A DNA stretch of 64,000 nucleotides from Stromatinia cepivora. Taxonomy: Eukaryota; Ascomycota; Leotiomycetes; Helotiales; Sclerotiniaceae. This document shows, piece after piece, positions 47,715-59,481 of the stretch. Numbering within the stretch: the first letter of the stretch is position 1; every line of letters begins with the position of its first letter. A program made the position numbers and the translations under genes. The notes below the pieces were generated by a model. That model searched no databases, was not told where the DNA came from, and saw nothing but the letters and a program-made list of their open reading frames with translations. Location of the stretch: NCBI GenBank assembly GCA_014898415.1, contig RCTD01000007.1:620001-684000 (forward strand), in the 5' to 3' direction.

Positions 47715-48563
47715 ATGACACTCTATTACAGTCTTGTATGTTTACACGTTCTGCCATCTGGCATTAAACTTCACCACCCCCTCATTCCAATCCGAAGCTC
47801 CCACGACGTTTTAATAAACAACATGCTAATGATCATTTTAACAGGTCTTCGTGCTCCTCGTAGCAGAGATGGCACTCTTCATGCTTCTCATCGTTCCCCT
47901 TCCTTTCACAATCCGCCGAAAGATGTTTACTTTCATGTTCGTGGTTCCCCATTATTTTCTTCTTCATGCAGCTACTAATACCCCACTAGAAGCGAAAGTC
48001 GACTGGTAGCAAAATTACAATACGGGATGAAAATTACATTTATCTTTATCCTAATCCTGTTTATCGATAGTGTAAACAGAGTATATAGGGTCCAAGTCGA
48101 ATTGGCAGAGGCCAATAAGAGTCAAGCTGGGTATATTCCCCTCCCCACATTCTCTCCGAGACCAAGACTAACAAGTAGCAGTAACCCCGTCCTCGGCCAC
48201 GAACGCATGGAAGTACAAGCCCGCAAATTCTATTCTCAACGTAACATGTATCTCTGCGGTTTCACACTTTTCCTCTCCCTAATCCTCAACCGAACCTACA
48301 CCATGATCCTCGAAGTTCTCCGCTTGGAAGAAAAGGTTAACCGCTACGAGGGTATTGGCAAGACCAACGGAAAGGACTCTGACAAATTGGACCGTGCCGG
48401 AAATGCCGGTGAGATTGGCAAGCTTAAGAACTTGTTGGCTCAGAAGGAGAGAGACATTGAAACCCTCAAGGAACAATCGGCTAGAAACAAGCAGTTCTCT
48501 GATGACATTCTTGATAAGGCTCAAGCTGGTGAACCTTCTGCTGGTTCCAGAAAGGAGAAATAA
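47715..48563 (+). CDS. BAP31/Yet-family ER membrane protein
   Basis: Three exons, 47715..47735 (21 nt), 47845..47936 and 47990..48563, give 228 aa; introns are 109 bp (phase 0) and 53 bp (phase 2, GTTCGT...CTAG). The join restores MTLYYSLVFVLLVAEMALFM, then PFTIRRKMFTFIS and QYGMKITFIFILILFIDSVN. There are three membrane segments (~7-27, ~47-67, ~107-127), then a cytosolic helix (EEKVNRYEGIG..., KLKNLLAQKERDIETLKEQS), a coiled coil as in BAP31. The C-terminus RKEK resembles a dilysine-type ER retrieval signal. Family role: ER export/quality control of membrane proteins; yeast Yet1/Yet3 work with Opi1 and the translocon. The start in the tiny first exon is fixed by the splice phase and by the conserved MTLYY. 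Confidence 0.92.
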
Positions 48564-49398
48564 ATTGCTCTAAATGGTTTTGCACGCTTTGGTGGACCAC
48601 ACGATTGAATCAGGATTAGGCGATGGATGAATAGGGAGAGGATGAGCTTGTTGGGGATGAATATGGTGGTGCCGTGAGGGAATGGTTTTGGGACGGGACA
48701 GGGAGTGAAGATGGAGCGTGTCTTTTGCGAAGGTTTATTGTGGGAAAAGTTGGCTTCATGAGTTTTAGTGGCGCATTCATGAGATAGGAATATGCACATA
48801 TGATATGAATTATCTAGCTGGTGTTGAGCATGATGTGTGTGAGCATCTAATTACCAATCTGATTGAGAAAGATAAAAACCGCTCACGTTGATTGATGTTA
48901 ATTCGGTTGTTAATACCTCCCTCATCTATTTTAACCATCACTCTCATTCCAATTACTCTTTGCGTGTATGGGCACAACTTATAAATTGCTTGTATAAGTC
49001 GTTTGATCTCCTCCACCGACCTCGTTTCGTCAAGTATCACATCTAGCCGGAGGAGAATGATGTTATGCGTGCAGCTAAGGATTCATTCAAGTAATGTCAG
49101 TAATCTCTATTCAATCCATCTCATCATATTGTCAGAATCCCATATCTGATTTTTCTCATCTTCATGTTCATGCTACCGAGTGCCCAGAGTCTAATTCTCA
49201 CTATGTGTCTATTTACTGTCTCCTAAAGCGCACTGCGTTTCTCATATGTGCTGGGTTTTGTATCTTCCTTTTAATTGATGTAATGGAAACGTAAAGTCTG
49301 CTTGTAGGTATGTTAATTGTTTTCTAGTATCTATATCTACATCTGCATTCACATTTCCTCCCAATAAACAAAACAGCTGCCTAACTTTGACACTTTGA
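48564..49398. other. Convergent intergenic region
   Basis: The spacer between the 3' ends of the BAP31-like and DUS3 genes. No gene or notable repeat seen. Confidence 0.6.
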
Positions 49399-51808
49399 CT
49401 ATCCTTCTGCTTCAATCTCGTAACTGTTTGATTTATGTTTAGGTTGGAATTTGAAGCCCTCGTGTGCGGGACCGAGGAACATTTCACTATTGGTTTGGTT
49501 AGTGTCATTATCACTGAAAAAGTATATGTGTAAGCAAGAAGTAAACCATACCAAATCTTCATCCAATCCAAGTAATTATCACTCGCCAACAGAGTTTCTA
49601 AATCATTTCTTCCCCTGTAAGCCGGGGGACGATCTTGTAAACTGGGAGGTAAATGTTCCAAGATTCCAGCCGGAACGTATCGATGAGCAAAACTCAACCA
49701 TTCCAATAAGAATCGTCTCGTTTGACCCACACCCATCTCATCTGATCCCCAAGCCTCGAGTCCGTAGTGTGCAAATTGTTCAACGTATTGTAGACGTTCT
49801 GATGCGGATTTATCGAGGGTTTGTCCCTTTTCGATTTCTTCAAAGAGCCAGGGTTTGATGAGTGCACCGCGTGCTACCATGACGGAATCTACGCCTGCAT
49901 TTTGTATATGGTCGAGATAGTCAACGTGAGAATAACAATCACCGTTTCCAATAAAGTGTAATTTTCCATCGGGAGCATTTGGTAATGTACGCGCATCTGC
50001 CTCCATGATTGTGTCTGTTAAATCATCCCTCTTTTGGTTGTATGATTTGACAAGAGCTGCACATTCTGCTATGTAACTCCAATCGGCATTCTTGGTGTAT
50101 CTTTGTTGTCTGCTACGACCATGAAGAGTAATAGCAGCGCAACCAGGAGCACCAAGCCTTTCGCGTGATTCAACACCACCAAATGCTAAACGTTCAATGG
50201 TTTTAAGAGCGGTAGGTTTTCCTGTCATAGTTCCCATTCGAATCTTGGCTGTGATGGGAACTTCCCCAGAAACCGCGTTCATACCTCTTATCATTTTCTC
50301 CAATTTTGATGGGGCATCGAGCAATGCTGAACCAGCTCCTTGTCTATATACAAGTTCGATTGGGCATCCGCAGTTCAAATCAATTACTCGCAAGTGTGGC
50401 ACGAATCGACTTAGGATTTCAGCAGCTTTAATTGCTTGAAATGGTTTGCTAGCCGAAATCTGGGCACCGAACTTCAGGTCTTTCGAGTTATCATAATTTT
50501 GAACAATCGAACTTCTGTCTGGATTGATTCGTGGTGGTGTGATTTCGCTCTCATGTGCCTTCAGTAATGCCCATTCAGATTTCTGGCCTTGGAACAGAGG
50601 TATCGACATTGCCATTTCCGAGTAAGTAAGCTGTGCTCCTAGTTCCACGCAGAGTCGACGAAATGGGAGGTTGCCTTGAGTGGTGAGGGGAGCCAGAATA
50701 GGCGTCTCGGGACCAAAGTAAATTCGTCGTTTCTCAGATGGGAGAAATGGTGGTTCCACATATCGCGCGCGATTCTCTTCCTTTTCTTCCTGAGTCTGAT
50801 CCTTTTTCTGATCCTTTCTCAGGTTACTTTGCCTATTAACTTCCTCCGAATTTTTATCCAACCAATTTGTATAGAGATCAGATTTCTCAGTTTGTGTTCT
50901 CCTCCGAGCCAGATCAAGCTTATCTTTAGTGCTGACCACATTCACGACACCCCCGAGAGCCTCTTCATCCCCAGTTACCGTGATACGCATACGATCTAAA
51001 TCCTCTATAAGGACCAATTCCATTCGACCATCCTCCCTTTTCACCTCCTTAGAATGACTTCCTACAAAACGACACTTCCAACCAGCCAGACATGTGCCAT
51101 TATCTTTCCAAACTGGGCACTTCGAATTGAATGTGGTCAAGTCTTCTCTCTTCCCTTCGGCCAAATATTTCCTAAGATCATGTTCGCATCTGCAGCTTTC
51201 TCCAAAACTGCATTCTTTGGGCGAGAACTCCGGCGAATTTGACGTGCTATTGCATAACTTTATTTTATCACCCCAGGATCCAAATTGACGATCTTTATTT
51301 TGGCCCTTCTCCTTCTTCTTCTTCTTCTTGCCTCCATTATCCCGATTGTCACCGCGAGGTTTTTCTTCTGCCGCATCGTCGTTTGCTGTGGGATTGCGAC
51401 CATCTGTGGCCGATCGACTTCCGGCTGGATGAATCAAGTACCTAGAAATAACTTAGTGGCCACAGCTTAGAGGACTTATTGGGGTTTCATTTTAAAACTA
51501 CGAAAAAGACATGTAATGTAATTGCCTTACTCAGCTTTGATAGGAGCTATGCCTCTGACCCTGTCACGAGAATCTGTCGCGGTAGAGTTGTGATCTTGCC
51601 CTTCAGTCTTAACCCTTTTCGCAACTGGCTCTCCATTGCTCACAGAATCCCCATTTGCGCCATTTCTCTCCACTTTCTCTGCCTTTGTGACTGCTGAATC
51701 TTCTGGTAGAATTGGTTGTGGTGGATGTGCTTCCTCCAATTGCTCTTCATTCAATGGTCGTTTTAAAGACTGAGAGGGTTCCACTGGATTAGGGATTTCG
51801 TCGGCCAT
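49399..51808 (-). CDS. DUS3: tRNA-dihydrouridine(47) synthase, DUS3 family
   Basis: Three exons, 51808..51531, 51441..49552 and 49486..49399, give 751 aa; introns are 89 bp (phase 2) and 65 bp (phase 2). Residues 1-92 are a disordered, charged N-terminus ending in GIAPIKA, joined to EYLIHPAG. A Lys-rich tract (~130-138) precedes two CCCH-type zinc-finger-like stretches (~156-220: C..C..C..H and [17 protein letters not shown]). The TIM-barrel starts at ~337 with [65 protein letters not shown] (~448-466) and IGNGDCYS are the FMN- and tRNA-binding motifs of the family. The last exon supplies [20 protein letters not shown], the usual DUS3 end. Reaction: NADPH-dependent reduction of uridine 47 in tRNA (and some mRNA uridines). 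Without splicing the C-terminus would be wrong. Confidence 0.95.
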
Positions 51809-52688
51809 AATGATTTTCAATTCCGTGTAAATAGTTTAGATACTTCAGTTACTTCTTGTGTATACCTTCAAGTTTTTAATGCTGTGGTAGAAGATAGGTT
51901 TTTGGTGTTGAAAATATATTATTGATCGTCTTGTCAAAGCATACTCGTATCAAATCAAAGTCGATTGAAAAATTGAGGGGAGCTTTATCTTAGCGTCTTT
52001 TAAGATCTACGAAACGAGTTACCGGGATTGCAGCCACAGCGCTGTGGCTCAACTTCTAGAACGGTAGAACCGAGTCAATCACTGTGGCTGATGAATGACT
52101 TATCTACTCCGTAGTCGAGCCCCTGGCTTATTCTGAAACGAAAGTTTGTTCCTGGATCCAGTAGGTAAGTTGTCCGGTTTTCATTCCTCTCTTGGAGTCT
52201 CTCCCCACATTCCTGTCAGCCTCTATATGAATTTAATATTTTGGACCTGTCAAATAGCAAACAAATACATTCATCTTCTGCTGGATGGAAGAAGTGCGGT
52301 TCTATCTTTTTACGCAAATGACTTTTCAACCGTCGCTATAGCTACACTGTTACATTGTTTAGGCTGCGACACAACCTGTTCTCAAGCTATTCAATCAATC
52401 AATCATTTATTCATTCATTCATTCATTCTACTCTGATATATGTGCATAAACATATAACGAATCCCCACTGCCAATGAAGGACAACTAATCAATTGGGGGA
52501 AAACTCCGTACTTTCATGCGAAATCCGCGACGTTTACTGCATATTAAATTTGCTGCACTTAAATCCAACCGCAAATTCATCAGCCACGGCTGCCATCCCT
52601 TCAAATTCTAATTTTACTTCCACACTTCTAATACGCAAAACAATGAAAATCCCATTTTGTTGTTCAAGTAAGACAGGGCGCATATACA
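51809..52688. promoter_or_regulatory. Divergent promoter between DUS3 and the Kelch gene
   Basis: Contains a perfect 18-bp palindrome, AGCCACAGCGCTGTGGCT (52032-52049), with a second GTGGCT at 52083-52088, and a CAAT/CATT tetranucleotide run (52396-52430). A regulatory role is inferred only from position and symmetry. Confidence 0.45.
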
Positions 52689-54245
52689 ATGGCTGATTCA
52701 CCCAAGGACAAGACTCGTCCTCATTCTCCTTTAAAAACAAAACTTGTACGTTCGCAAAAAATCATTCAATCATCTCCAACAGATTCAAGACCACAAGATA
52801 TCCCTGAAGATTCCGAACCACCATTACCACCACGAGACAATGCGCCTCCTCCGCGCAGTCATACCCCAGGACATTTATCAACTAAAAGTCAAGATAGGCG
52901 GAAGCAAAAGTCTGATCTATCGTTGCGCCAGAGATCACAGTCATTGTCGCAAAAGGAATCCTCCACTTCATCCATCAAATCAACGACCGCGAAACCGCCC
53001 TCTATCCATCATGGTAGCAGTACATCCAATCCTTCAGAGATCATGTCACCACCCGATAGTGGTAACCCAGTACCTCAACTTCCTAAAGAAGATGCCCATA
53101 GACCCATTAATCTTCATTCCACATCTGCCATAGCACCAAAAGCTCCTTCCTCTGCACACTCTTCTTCTCCTGTACCACCTGTACAACGTCCGCCTCGTGG
53201 GCTTTCCATTCCTTATCCTTCATTACCAGACCCTAAATTGGCTCCCAATGTTCTTCCTGCACCAGCTTCAGGAATGTACTGGTCTCGCGCCCCTGTCTCT
53301 GGTTCGTCTCATACGTCTTTACGGGCACACACTTCCACACTTATTGGTTCCAATATCTACGTCTTTGGCGGATGTGATGCACGTTCATGTTTCAACGAAC
53401 TATATGTCTTAGATGCCGACGCTTTCTATTGGTCTACGCCTTTTGTCTGCGGAGATATACCTGCCCCTTTACGAGCAATGACATGCACGGCTGTGGGAAA
53501 GAAGTTGATAGTATTTGGTGGTGGAGATGGACCTGCATACTATAACGATATTTATGTACTCGACACATTAAACTTTCGATGGTCGAAACCGCGAATATCT
53601 GGGGATAAGATACCAAGCAAACGAAGAGCACATACGGCATGTTTATACAAGAATGGAATATATATCTTTGGTGGCGGTGATGGAGTACGAGCGTTAAACG
53701 ACGTATGGAGGTTAGACGTCGCGGATACGAACAAGATGTCTTGGAAACTTGTTTCTCCTCCGACACCATCATCTGTAGATGATAAAACCAAACCGAAAGC
53801 TCGCGGATATCACACTGCAAACATCGTTGGATCTAAGCTTATTATATTTGGTGGATCTGATGGTGGGGAATGTTTCCGAGATGTATGGGTATTCGATATT
53901 GAGACTTCGACTTTCTCTGCAGTCAATATTTCAGTTTCATATCCGCGGTTAAGCCATACAGCTACGATTGTCGGAAGTTATCTTTTCGTAATAGGTGGCC
54001 ATGATGGCGTTGAATACTCGAACGAAGTACTTCTCCTAAATCTCGTCACGATGGCTTGGGATAAGCGGAAAGTCTACGGAGAGCCCATAAAAGCTCGCGG
54101 TTATCATGGAACAGTGCTTCACGACAGCAGACTCATCGTAATAGGAGGCTTTGATGGTGGAGATGTGTTTGGAGATGTGTGTGTGTTAGAATTGGCAGTG
54201 CATGCGTATTATAGTCAAATTAGTCATTTTAGCATCGATGTTTAG
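52689..54245 (+). CDS. Kelch-repeat beta-propeller protein
   Basis: A single exon of 518 aa, ATG in context ACAATGGCT. Residues 1-195 are disordered, Ser/Pro-rich and basic, with PPLPPRDNAPPP proline motifs. From ~205 to ~505 there are six Kelch blades, each with a hydrophobic strand and a double glycine: YVFGGCD, IVFGGGDG, YIFGGGDG, IIFGGSDGG, FVIGGHDG and IVIGGFDGG, spaced by 46-70 residues and followed by ND(I/V)(Y/W)-type motifs and conserved Trp. The propeller nearly fills the protein, so no F-box, BTB or catalytic part is present. Kelch propellers are protein-interaction platforms; fungal examples act in cell polarity and signalling, but the partner cannot be told here. The Pro motifs could bind SH3 domains (inference). 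Confidence 0.9.
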   Translation: MADSPKDKTRPHSPLKTKLVRSQKIIQSSPTDSRPQDIPEDSEPPLPPRDNAPPPRSHTPGHLSTKSQDRRKQKSDLSLRQRSQSLSQKESSTSSIKSTTAKPPSIHHGSSTSNPSEIMSPPDSGNPVPQLPKEDAHRPINLHSTSAIAPKAPSSAHSSSPVPPVQRPPRGLSIPYPSLPDPKLAPNVLPAPASGMYWSRAPVSGSSHTSLRAHTSTLIGSNIYVFGGCDARSCFNELYVLDADAFYWSTPFVCGDIPAPLRAMTCTAVGKKLIVFGGGDGPAYYNDIYVLDTLNFRWSKPRISGDKIPSKRRAHTACLYKNGIYIFGGGDGVRALNDVWRLDVADTNKMSWKLVSPPTPSSVDDKTKPKARGYHTANIVGSKLIIFGGSDGGECFRDVWVFDIETSTFSAVNISVSYPRLSHTATIVGSYLFVIGGHDGVEYSNEVLLLNLVTMAWDKRKVYGEPIKARGYHGTVLHDSRLIVIGGFDGGDVFGDVCVLELAVHAYYSQISHFSIDV

Positions 54246-55142
54246 CGATAGAGGTGGAAAGGGAGAGCGAAAAGGAAAAGGTGTTTGTGGATTGATCTTT
54301 GTCTTGCGAGCGTACGAACGATTTCATGAAATATGTATGATTAGTATAATAAGATGGTTATCGATTGTTATTTCTCTTCTATAAATCCAAGTGGTTCGCT
54401 CATCCATGTTGTTGGTGTATGTCAGCTACTATTGCCTCTAAGTTAGGGGTCTGAAGCAGTCAGCTTTTTTGGGTTTGCTCCACTGTAGGTACTGCACAAC
54501 GATGGAGATCTCGATTAAACCATTTCACGCACTGATTGGTTATCTTTCCAAACTATCTTTCATTTTGATTTATCGAGGAGCAAGGAATCAGCCCTATTCT
54601 GGACTCATCGGGAGCACACTTCGTATTGGAGAGTTAGTCCAACAGTGTAAGGGTTCTAAAGTCCCTATAGAAAACTCCCGCGCACAAATCAATTCGTCTA
54701 AATCTCTTGTTGGTGCCTTCAAGTAGTGGTATATTATTGAAAGAGAAAGCATATTTCATGCAGGTCGCCATATTCCGCCCATCTAATCTAAAGGCCTTAT
54801 TAGACATGCGACCAGCAATCATCACCCCTGTGATATGAAGTGGCTATTGCATATTGTTGCGTGTCTAATTATGCACGTCTGTTTCACAAATGTAGTCTTG
54901 TGCTATACACCTTCTAAGCTACTCACTTCTACGACCAATTCCTGATTCTCTCATTCACTGCAGCCTCCAGGATATTATTACAATAGAAATTTAATACTGA
55001 GATTAAAATTTCACAAACGTCTTCTTTCATCTTTGGCTTTGCAAGTTGTAATATCCTCAATTAGTCATCGATACCCAGACGGTGCCAAATATTTTGGTAC
55101 GATAGGATAGTTCTTATTTCTCGTCCACTCGACCTATCGAAG
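54246..55142. other. Intergenic region
   Basis: Nothing supported. Frames at 54469-54726 and on the opposite strand have no recognisable content. Confidence 0.6.
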
Positions 55143-56219
55143 ATGGCCATTCTGAAATCTATTCCTGGGATTGAAGACTATTTGTATTGATAAAGAACCG
55201 CTAACACGATGATCGAAATGAGGAAGTTCAATCGGTCAGTACTTTGAAATATGTCGAGTGGTGCTAGACAGGGAATATTTCATGAGAATTATTATTGATG
55301 CGAGCTATAAATGGACTAGTCCTGGTAGAACTTTCATGATCAAGGTTGATGGTACAGAGACTAAAAGTCCCATCCTCTGAGGACAATTTTAGGAAAACTA
55401 TCATGATTCTCCGCATATTTTCAAGTCCATTATGGGAGCGAGGATGGCGGGGAAGTGGTTAGCACTTTCAACTTCTCGAAGTTACACTTCGGCGAGTGCC
55501 AGTTTGAATACCCTTGATTCACACGCTTCTTACTAGGACATGAGCAAGTGAGAATGAAGATCTAAGGGAAAGTATTGAGGAGGGTCAAAGAATTAGGCGA
55601 AATAGATATCACCTTTTATCGTATAAAATGAAAAGAGAAAACTTCTCCAGCCCAATCTTGCAAATATTGGCCCGGATTCACGAAGCCGCCCTATTTAAAA
55701 GAAAAACTGGATACAAAAGTTCATCGCGAATCTGTCGATCGTGGAGGTATTTCTCATTCCCACATCTCAGCGTTAGTATTCTTATGAGCCACGCGCTATA
55801 AGCATGTACTGAATACCCACGTAGGTTAGGTTCATCTCAACCTGTCAATATCGATCTATGGAACGTGTGTGAGATGAAGTACATGTATGCCAACAGACAG
55901 AGAATTGTGAAGCCTCATGGGACTTTCAAGTTGAGGTGTCGATCTGAGGGAACAGCATCCTCCATGACTCTCGTAAAAATTTGACCTTTAACTTCTCCTA
56001 GAATCTCTCAAGGCCCTTCTTGCTGTTCGCTGGCATAACGCAGCAATCAAGCATGAACCTATAATCAAGCTCGAAAGCGACGATGAAGACGTGGCTGAAG
56101 ATGTGGCAGATGTGGCAGAATCCTCCGTCTCTGTTATTAAGCGAGAATGCGATGAAGATATGACAAAGTCGTTCATCTCCGCTACCAAAAGGAAGCGATC
56201 GAAGGGAAGAAACGGGTAA
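55143..56219 (+). pseudogene. Broken DUF7918-like gene, copy 3
   Basis: It begins MAILKSIPGIE, like copies 1 and 4, but a frame break follows at once (stop at LY*). Family segments then appear in different frames: TICIDKEPL, DDRNEEVQSVSTLKYVE, LDREYFMRIIIDASYKWTS, RTFMIKVDGTE, then EVVSTFNFSKLHFGECQ, then KELGEIDITFYRIK ended by a TGA, and finally ESLKALLAV with an acidic/basic tail (IIKLESDDEDVAEDV, TKRKRSKGRNG) to the TAA at 56217-56219. At least four frameshifts or stops separate these pieces, and the C-terminal exons are shorter than in intact copies. It is older or more decayed than copy 1. Confidence 0.78.
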
Positions 56220-57050
56220 CTGATACATAGCGAGGAATCATATCAATATGTTATAAGTGTCAGATGTGAAATCTAAAAAGTTGCAACGAACCGTTGAACT
56301 TTAGGTCAAGCTTAAGAAGGTAGTCCACCCACACAAGCTCAAATTTGTCATCTGGCAGAAATAAACTGGCTTTGAAGTCTAAATCTCCAGTTCTGGCTTT
56401 GAAATTCCAAAGGTTCATTTCCATCCCCACTCTCTGATTTGCATAGTGAAACATTTGCTCTTTTCAAACCCAATCCCTGCATTGCTGAATTTTCTGAAGG
56501 ACCCCAAGGTTGAAAGAGCTCCGTTTGCAGCTTCCAAATTTGCGTAACACGACATATCATTCTCATTTTGACATCTCAGGATCTACACTGCAGCAATCAA
56601 GTAAAAGATTCTGACGGAAAGCTGCATAAGCCCCCCTCCATTCTTTTCTACCGACAGACATACCGGATACTGCCTCTAGCAAAAGGAATCAATATTACCG
56701 GGTATCATGTAGAGTTTTGACTATTGCGCGCGAGCCGCCATATGAGGGTGAGGCCATGAGGGGTATTACTTGCTTTTTCCCTGGCCCTTCGTTTGATGTT
56801 TCGCATTTGGATTTTTGGAATTCGCATTCCGTGATAAGTATTGTTCAATATTTCCGCGAGGTTTACTTTCCATACTCCTTCTATGGTCGAATTATTCGGG
56901 ACAGAGAGATACTCACCACTTTCTCCGCCGGCAAGTGTCATGTGAGTCTTTGGTTCCTTCCTCACTTCTCTTAACAGAATTTCTACTTAGCGAAATGGTC
57001 GATGTGAAAGTACCGCATACTGACAGCATATATAAGAATTACCTACAGCT
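56220..57050. other. Intergenic region
   Basis: The upstream region of DUF7918-like copy 4. A short upstream ATG (56995) and a CTACAG just before the start suggest a leader with a possible 5' intron. No gene otherwise. Confidence 0.5.
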
Positions 57051-58462
57051 ATGGCTATCTCTGACCTTCTTCCTGGTGTCGAAACAACTGTTTGTGTAGA
57101 TGGCATACCGCTCGTGGAGTATGATAACAACGACATAAAGAGCGAGGCCGGTACATCGGTGGAAAAGAAAGCGTTAGCTTCGAAGACGGTTTCTAAGTAC
57201 ATCGAGGCTCTCACCGACAAGAATTTCGTGGTGAATGTTGCGGTGAACAAGGCTTACAAATCAAACTATGCGAATGACAGCTCCTGTCTAATTGTAAAAA
57301 TCACCATCGATGGAATTACTGTACGTGAAAGTAACTTTACGGTGTTTCACACGCATCCATGGCAGTGGACCCTTTATGCAAGAGGTCTATACAGTGTCGA
57401 GAATGGAGTAGAAGGTTTCAAACCTTTCGCATTCTCCAAGTTAGCAATCTGTAAGTTATGCATGCTCGCATCCTACTCATATGTACTGAGATTTTCGAGC
57501 CGAGGATGAAGCGCCTTACAGTAAGGCCATTAGAGATGCTCAACGCATCGAAGGTGTGGGTGAAATCATCGTCTCATTCCATCGAGGAAATATCACAGGG
57601 TCATATGTGACGGAAAAGCCCAGTCCAGGCTTTAAGTCGACAGAGATGAATGTGATGACACGAGAAGAGCTTCATGTGAAGGCAGTCACCATTGGGCAAG
57701 AGTTCCAGTCACATGGTACTACGTATGGAACTTCCATTGTATAATAACGCCAAAGGACTTGCTGATTACCCAATAGACTAGCATCCCTTATACCTTGTAG
57801 TTATAAAGACTCTTATGGTCATCTGAGGTACATCACCGAATTCGTCGGTGGAAGAGATCAAAGTTGCATCGGGCGTTTCAGCTTTAAGTATCGCTCCAGA
57901 GGTCCGGCGTACTTATATGATCCCTGGCTCCATATTACTAGCTAATCCATCTCTAGAAATCCTCAAATCATTCCTCGTCATAGATCGTACACCAGAAGGA
58001 TCCCCCGAACGAATCATCCCTTCCGAAATCGTCTCTATCCCTCCTTGCAAGCCTTTGTTCCTTTTACCAGTACCAGCCATTCTTCGTCGATTCACGAGCA
58101 CGTTTTCCAATAACTCTGACGAGTTCGGCTCAGACCAAACCCAAGTGTCAGAATCCAGCATCCCAGAGCCCTCAATTGCTGGCCCTAGCACATCAACCCA
58201 TAATGACAACGCACATCAAAAGGTAAAGTTAGAAGATTTCACTGAGTCCCCCTCGGTGAGTGTTTACTGGCTACGCTACCATTGAACATCGAATCTCTCA
58301 CTAACTTTAGGATAGACTCCTACCAATCCCAACAGTAGGACCTATTCCCTCCGCCCAAAGCGTGCCAAGCGTGAAGCCGAGGATAACGAAGAAGAAAACT
58401 TGTCTTCTCCGCAAAAAAGAGCTCGGGCTAGAAAGGGCAAAGCTAAGGTTGAGATAGTCTAA
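57051..58462 (+). CDS. DUF7918-like protein, copy 4 (intact)
   Basis: Five exons, 57051..57450, 57500..57722, 57777..57901, 57957..58255 and 58316..58462, give 397 aa; introns are 49, 54, 55 and 60 bp with phases 1, 2, 1 and 0, all consistent. N-terminus MAISDLLPGVETTVCVDGIP; core KTVSKYIEALTDKNFVVNVA, CLIVKITIDGITV, VEGFKPFAFSKLAI, VGEIIVSFHRG, EELHVKAVTIGQEFQSHGTT, CIGRFSFKYRSR, then EILKSFLVIDRTPEG. The last exon is basic, LRPKRAKREAEDNEEENL and KRARARKGKAKVEIV, a likely bipartite nuclear signal. The last intron uses the second of two adjacent AGs (GGATAG); using the first gives a frame unlike the family. No enzyme motif is seen; function unknown. It lies 0.8 kb from broken copy 3 in the same orientation, a tandem duplicate. 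Confidence 0.82.
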
Positions 58463-59121
58463 TTGGTGGCAGATATTCTGGAAGTGCGAACAGTGTGGAG
58501 AAGTCCAGCACTAGTTTTAGTGCTGCTGAGCCGAAAGAATTCAGTGGTTGAGGATTTCATGAGCTCATTGACACATGGGTGGGTAATTGGTTGCGGTGTT
58601 TTATTTGCAGTCTCATTTGTGGACTGGGTGTCAGAAATGGAGTATGTTAAGTATCCATGTAATGAATTTGTGAGTTACGGTTGAATAATCTAAATTTCTT
58701 ACGTCCGGAAATATTCACTCCGTGAAAACTCACCTGCCTGGGAGCCACCCACACTCTCAGCTGCTCGTCGATTCTCCATTCCACAGTCTTTCAGAACTAT
58801 CATCCGCTAATTTTTATCTCAATTCAAACAACAAAAGCATGCTACTCATGAAAAATTCACTTCTCGCTAACACATCACCTCACCTCGAATCTCCTTTCAT
58901 CCCCGTCTCGATCTAATAATCTACAAGCGAGTCCGCTATCTTTCAACACGCTATATTTCCACATGTATTCTTCCCAATATCATTATTTTCTACTATAGAA
59001 TCCACCAAAAAGACAAATCAAACCCATTCGTACTCATATTCGATGACTAAATCAAATTCAAGAAAAAAAAAAAAATAGAACCAAAAAGAAACCTTAACCG
59101 CCATTATCCCCTCTACCCTGC
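58463..59121. other. Intergenic region
   Basis: Nothing supported. A poly-A run is at about 59064-59076. Confidence 0.6.
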
Positions 59122-59481
59122 TCAAGTACCTCCTCCCTCACATCCCCGGTGGAAGTCCACCCACAAATCCCATAGCTGCAGGATTTCCATCATCGTCGCA
59201 TTATTCATATTAATATTATTCACATTTCCCGCCGCCGCATTCCGCGCAGCCGTAGCTCTGAGAGTGTTATAGCGGCTCCAAAGAGGTTCATCCAGCTGAA
59301 GGAGTTGTATACCCGGTGACTCGTGTTTTTGAACCGTGTGAGGAATGTTATACCAATTCCCATTTTTCTTCTGGGTGCTTTGCCATTGTTTCATGGCAGA
59401 GATGATTTGCTCGCGATCGGTTGTTTGTGGAGCTTTTGTCTGCGGTAGGATCCATTGCTTTCGTTCTGGTTTTAGGACCAT
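59122..59481 (-). CDS. Small orphan protein, 119 aa
   Basis: A single exon from the only N-terminal ATG (TTTATGGTCC); a TAA lies just upstream in the same frame, so the frame is complete. Sequence is polar with conserved-looking aromatic positions: LKPERKQWILPQTKAPQTTD, AMKQWQSTQKKNGNWYNIPH, DEPLWSRYNTLRATA, then an Asn/Met-rich stretch (NVNNINMNNATM) and LQLWDLWVDFHRG near the end. No known motif. It looks coding rather than random because of the regular Trp/hydrophobic spacing, but no function can be given. Confidence 0.55.
   Translation of the reverse strand: MVLKPERKQWILPQTKAPQTTDREQIISAMKQWQSTQKKNGNWYNIPHTVQKHESPGIQLLQLDEPLWSRYNTLRATAARNAAAGNVNNINMNNATMMEILQLWDLWVDFHRGCEGGGT

Noticed and set aside
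57029..57035. TATATAA as a TATA box for copy 4
   Set aside because: Only 16 bp before the ATG, too close to direct a transcript containing that start.
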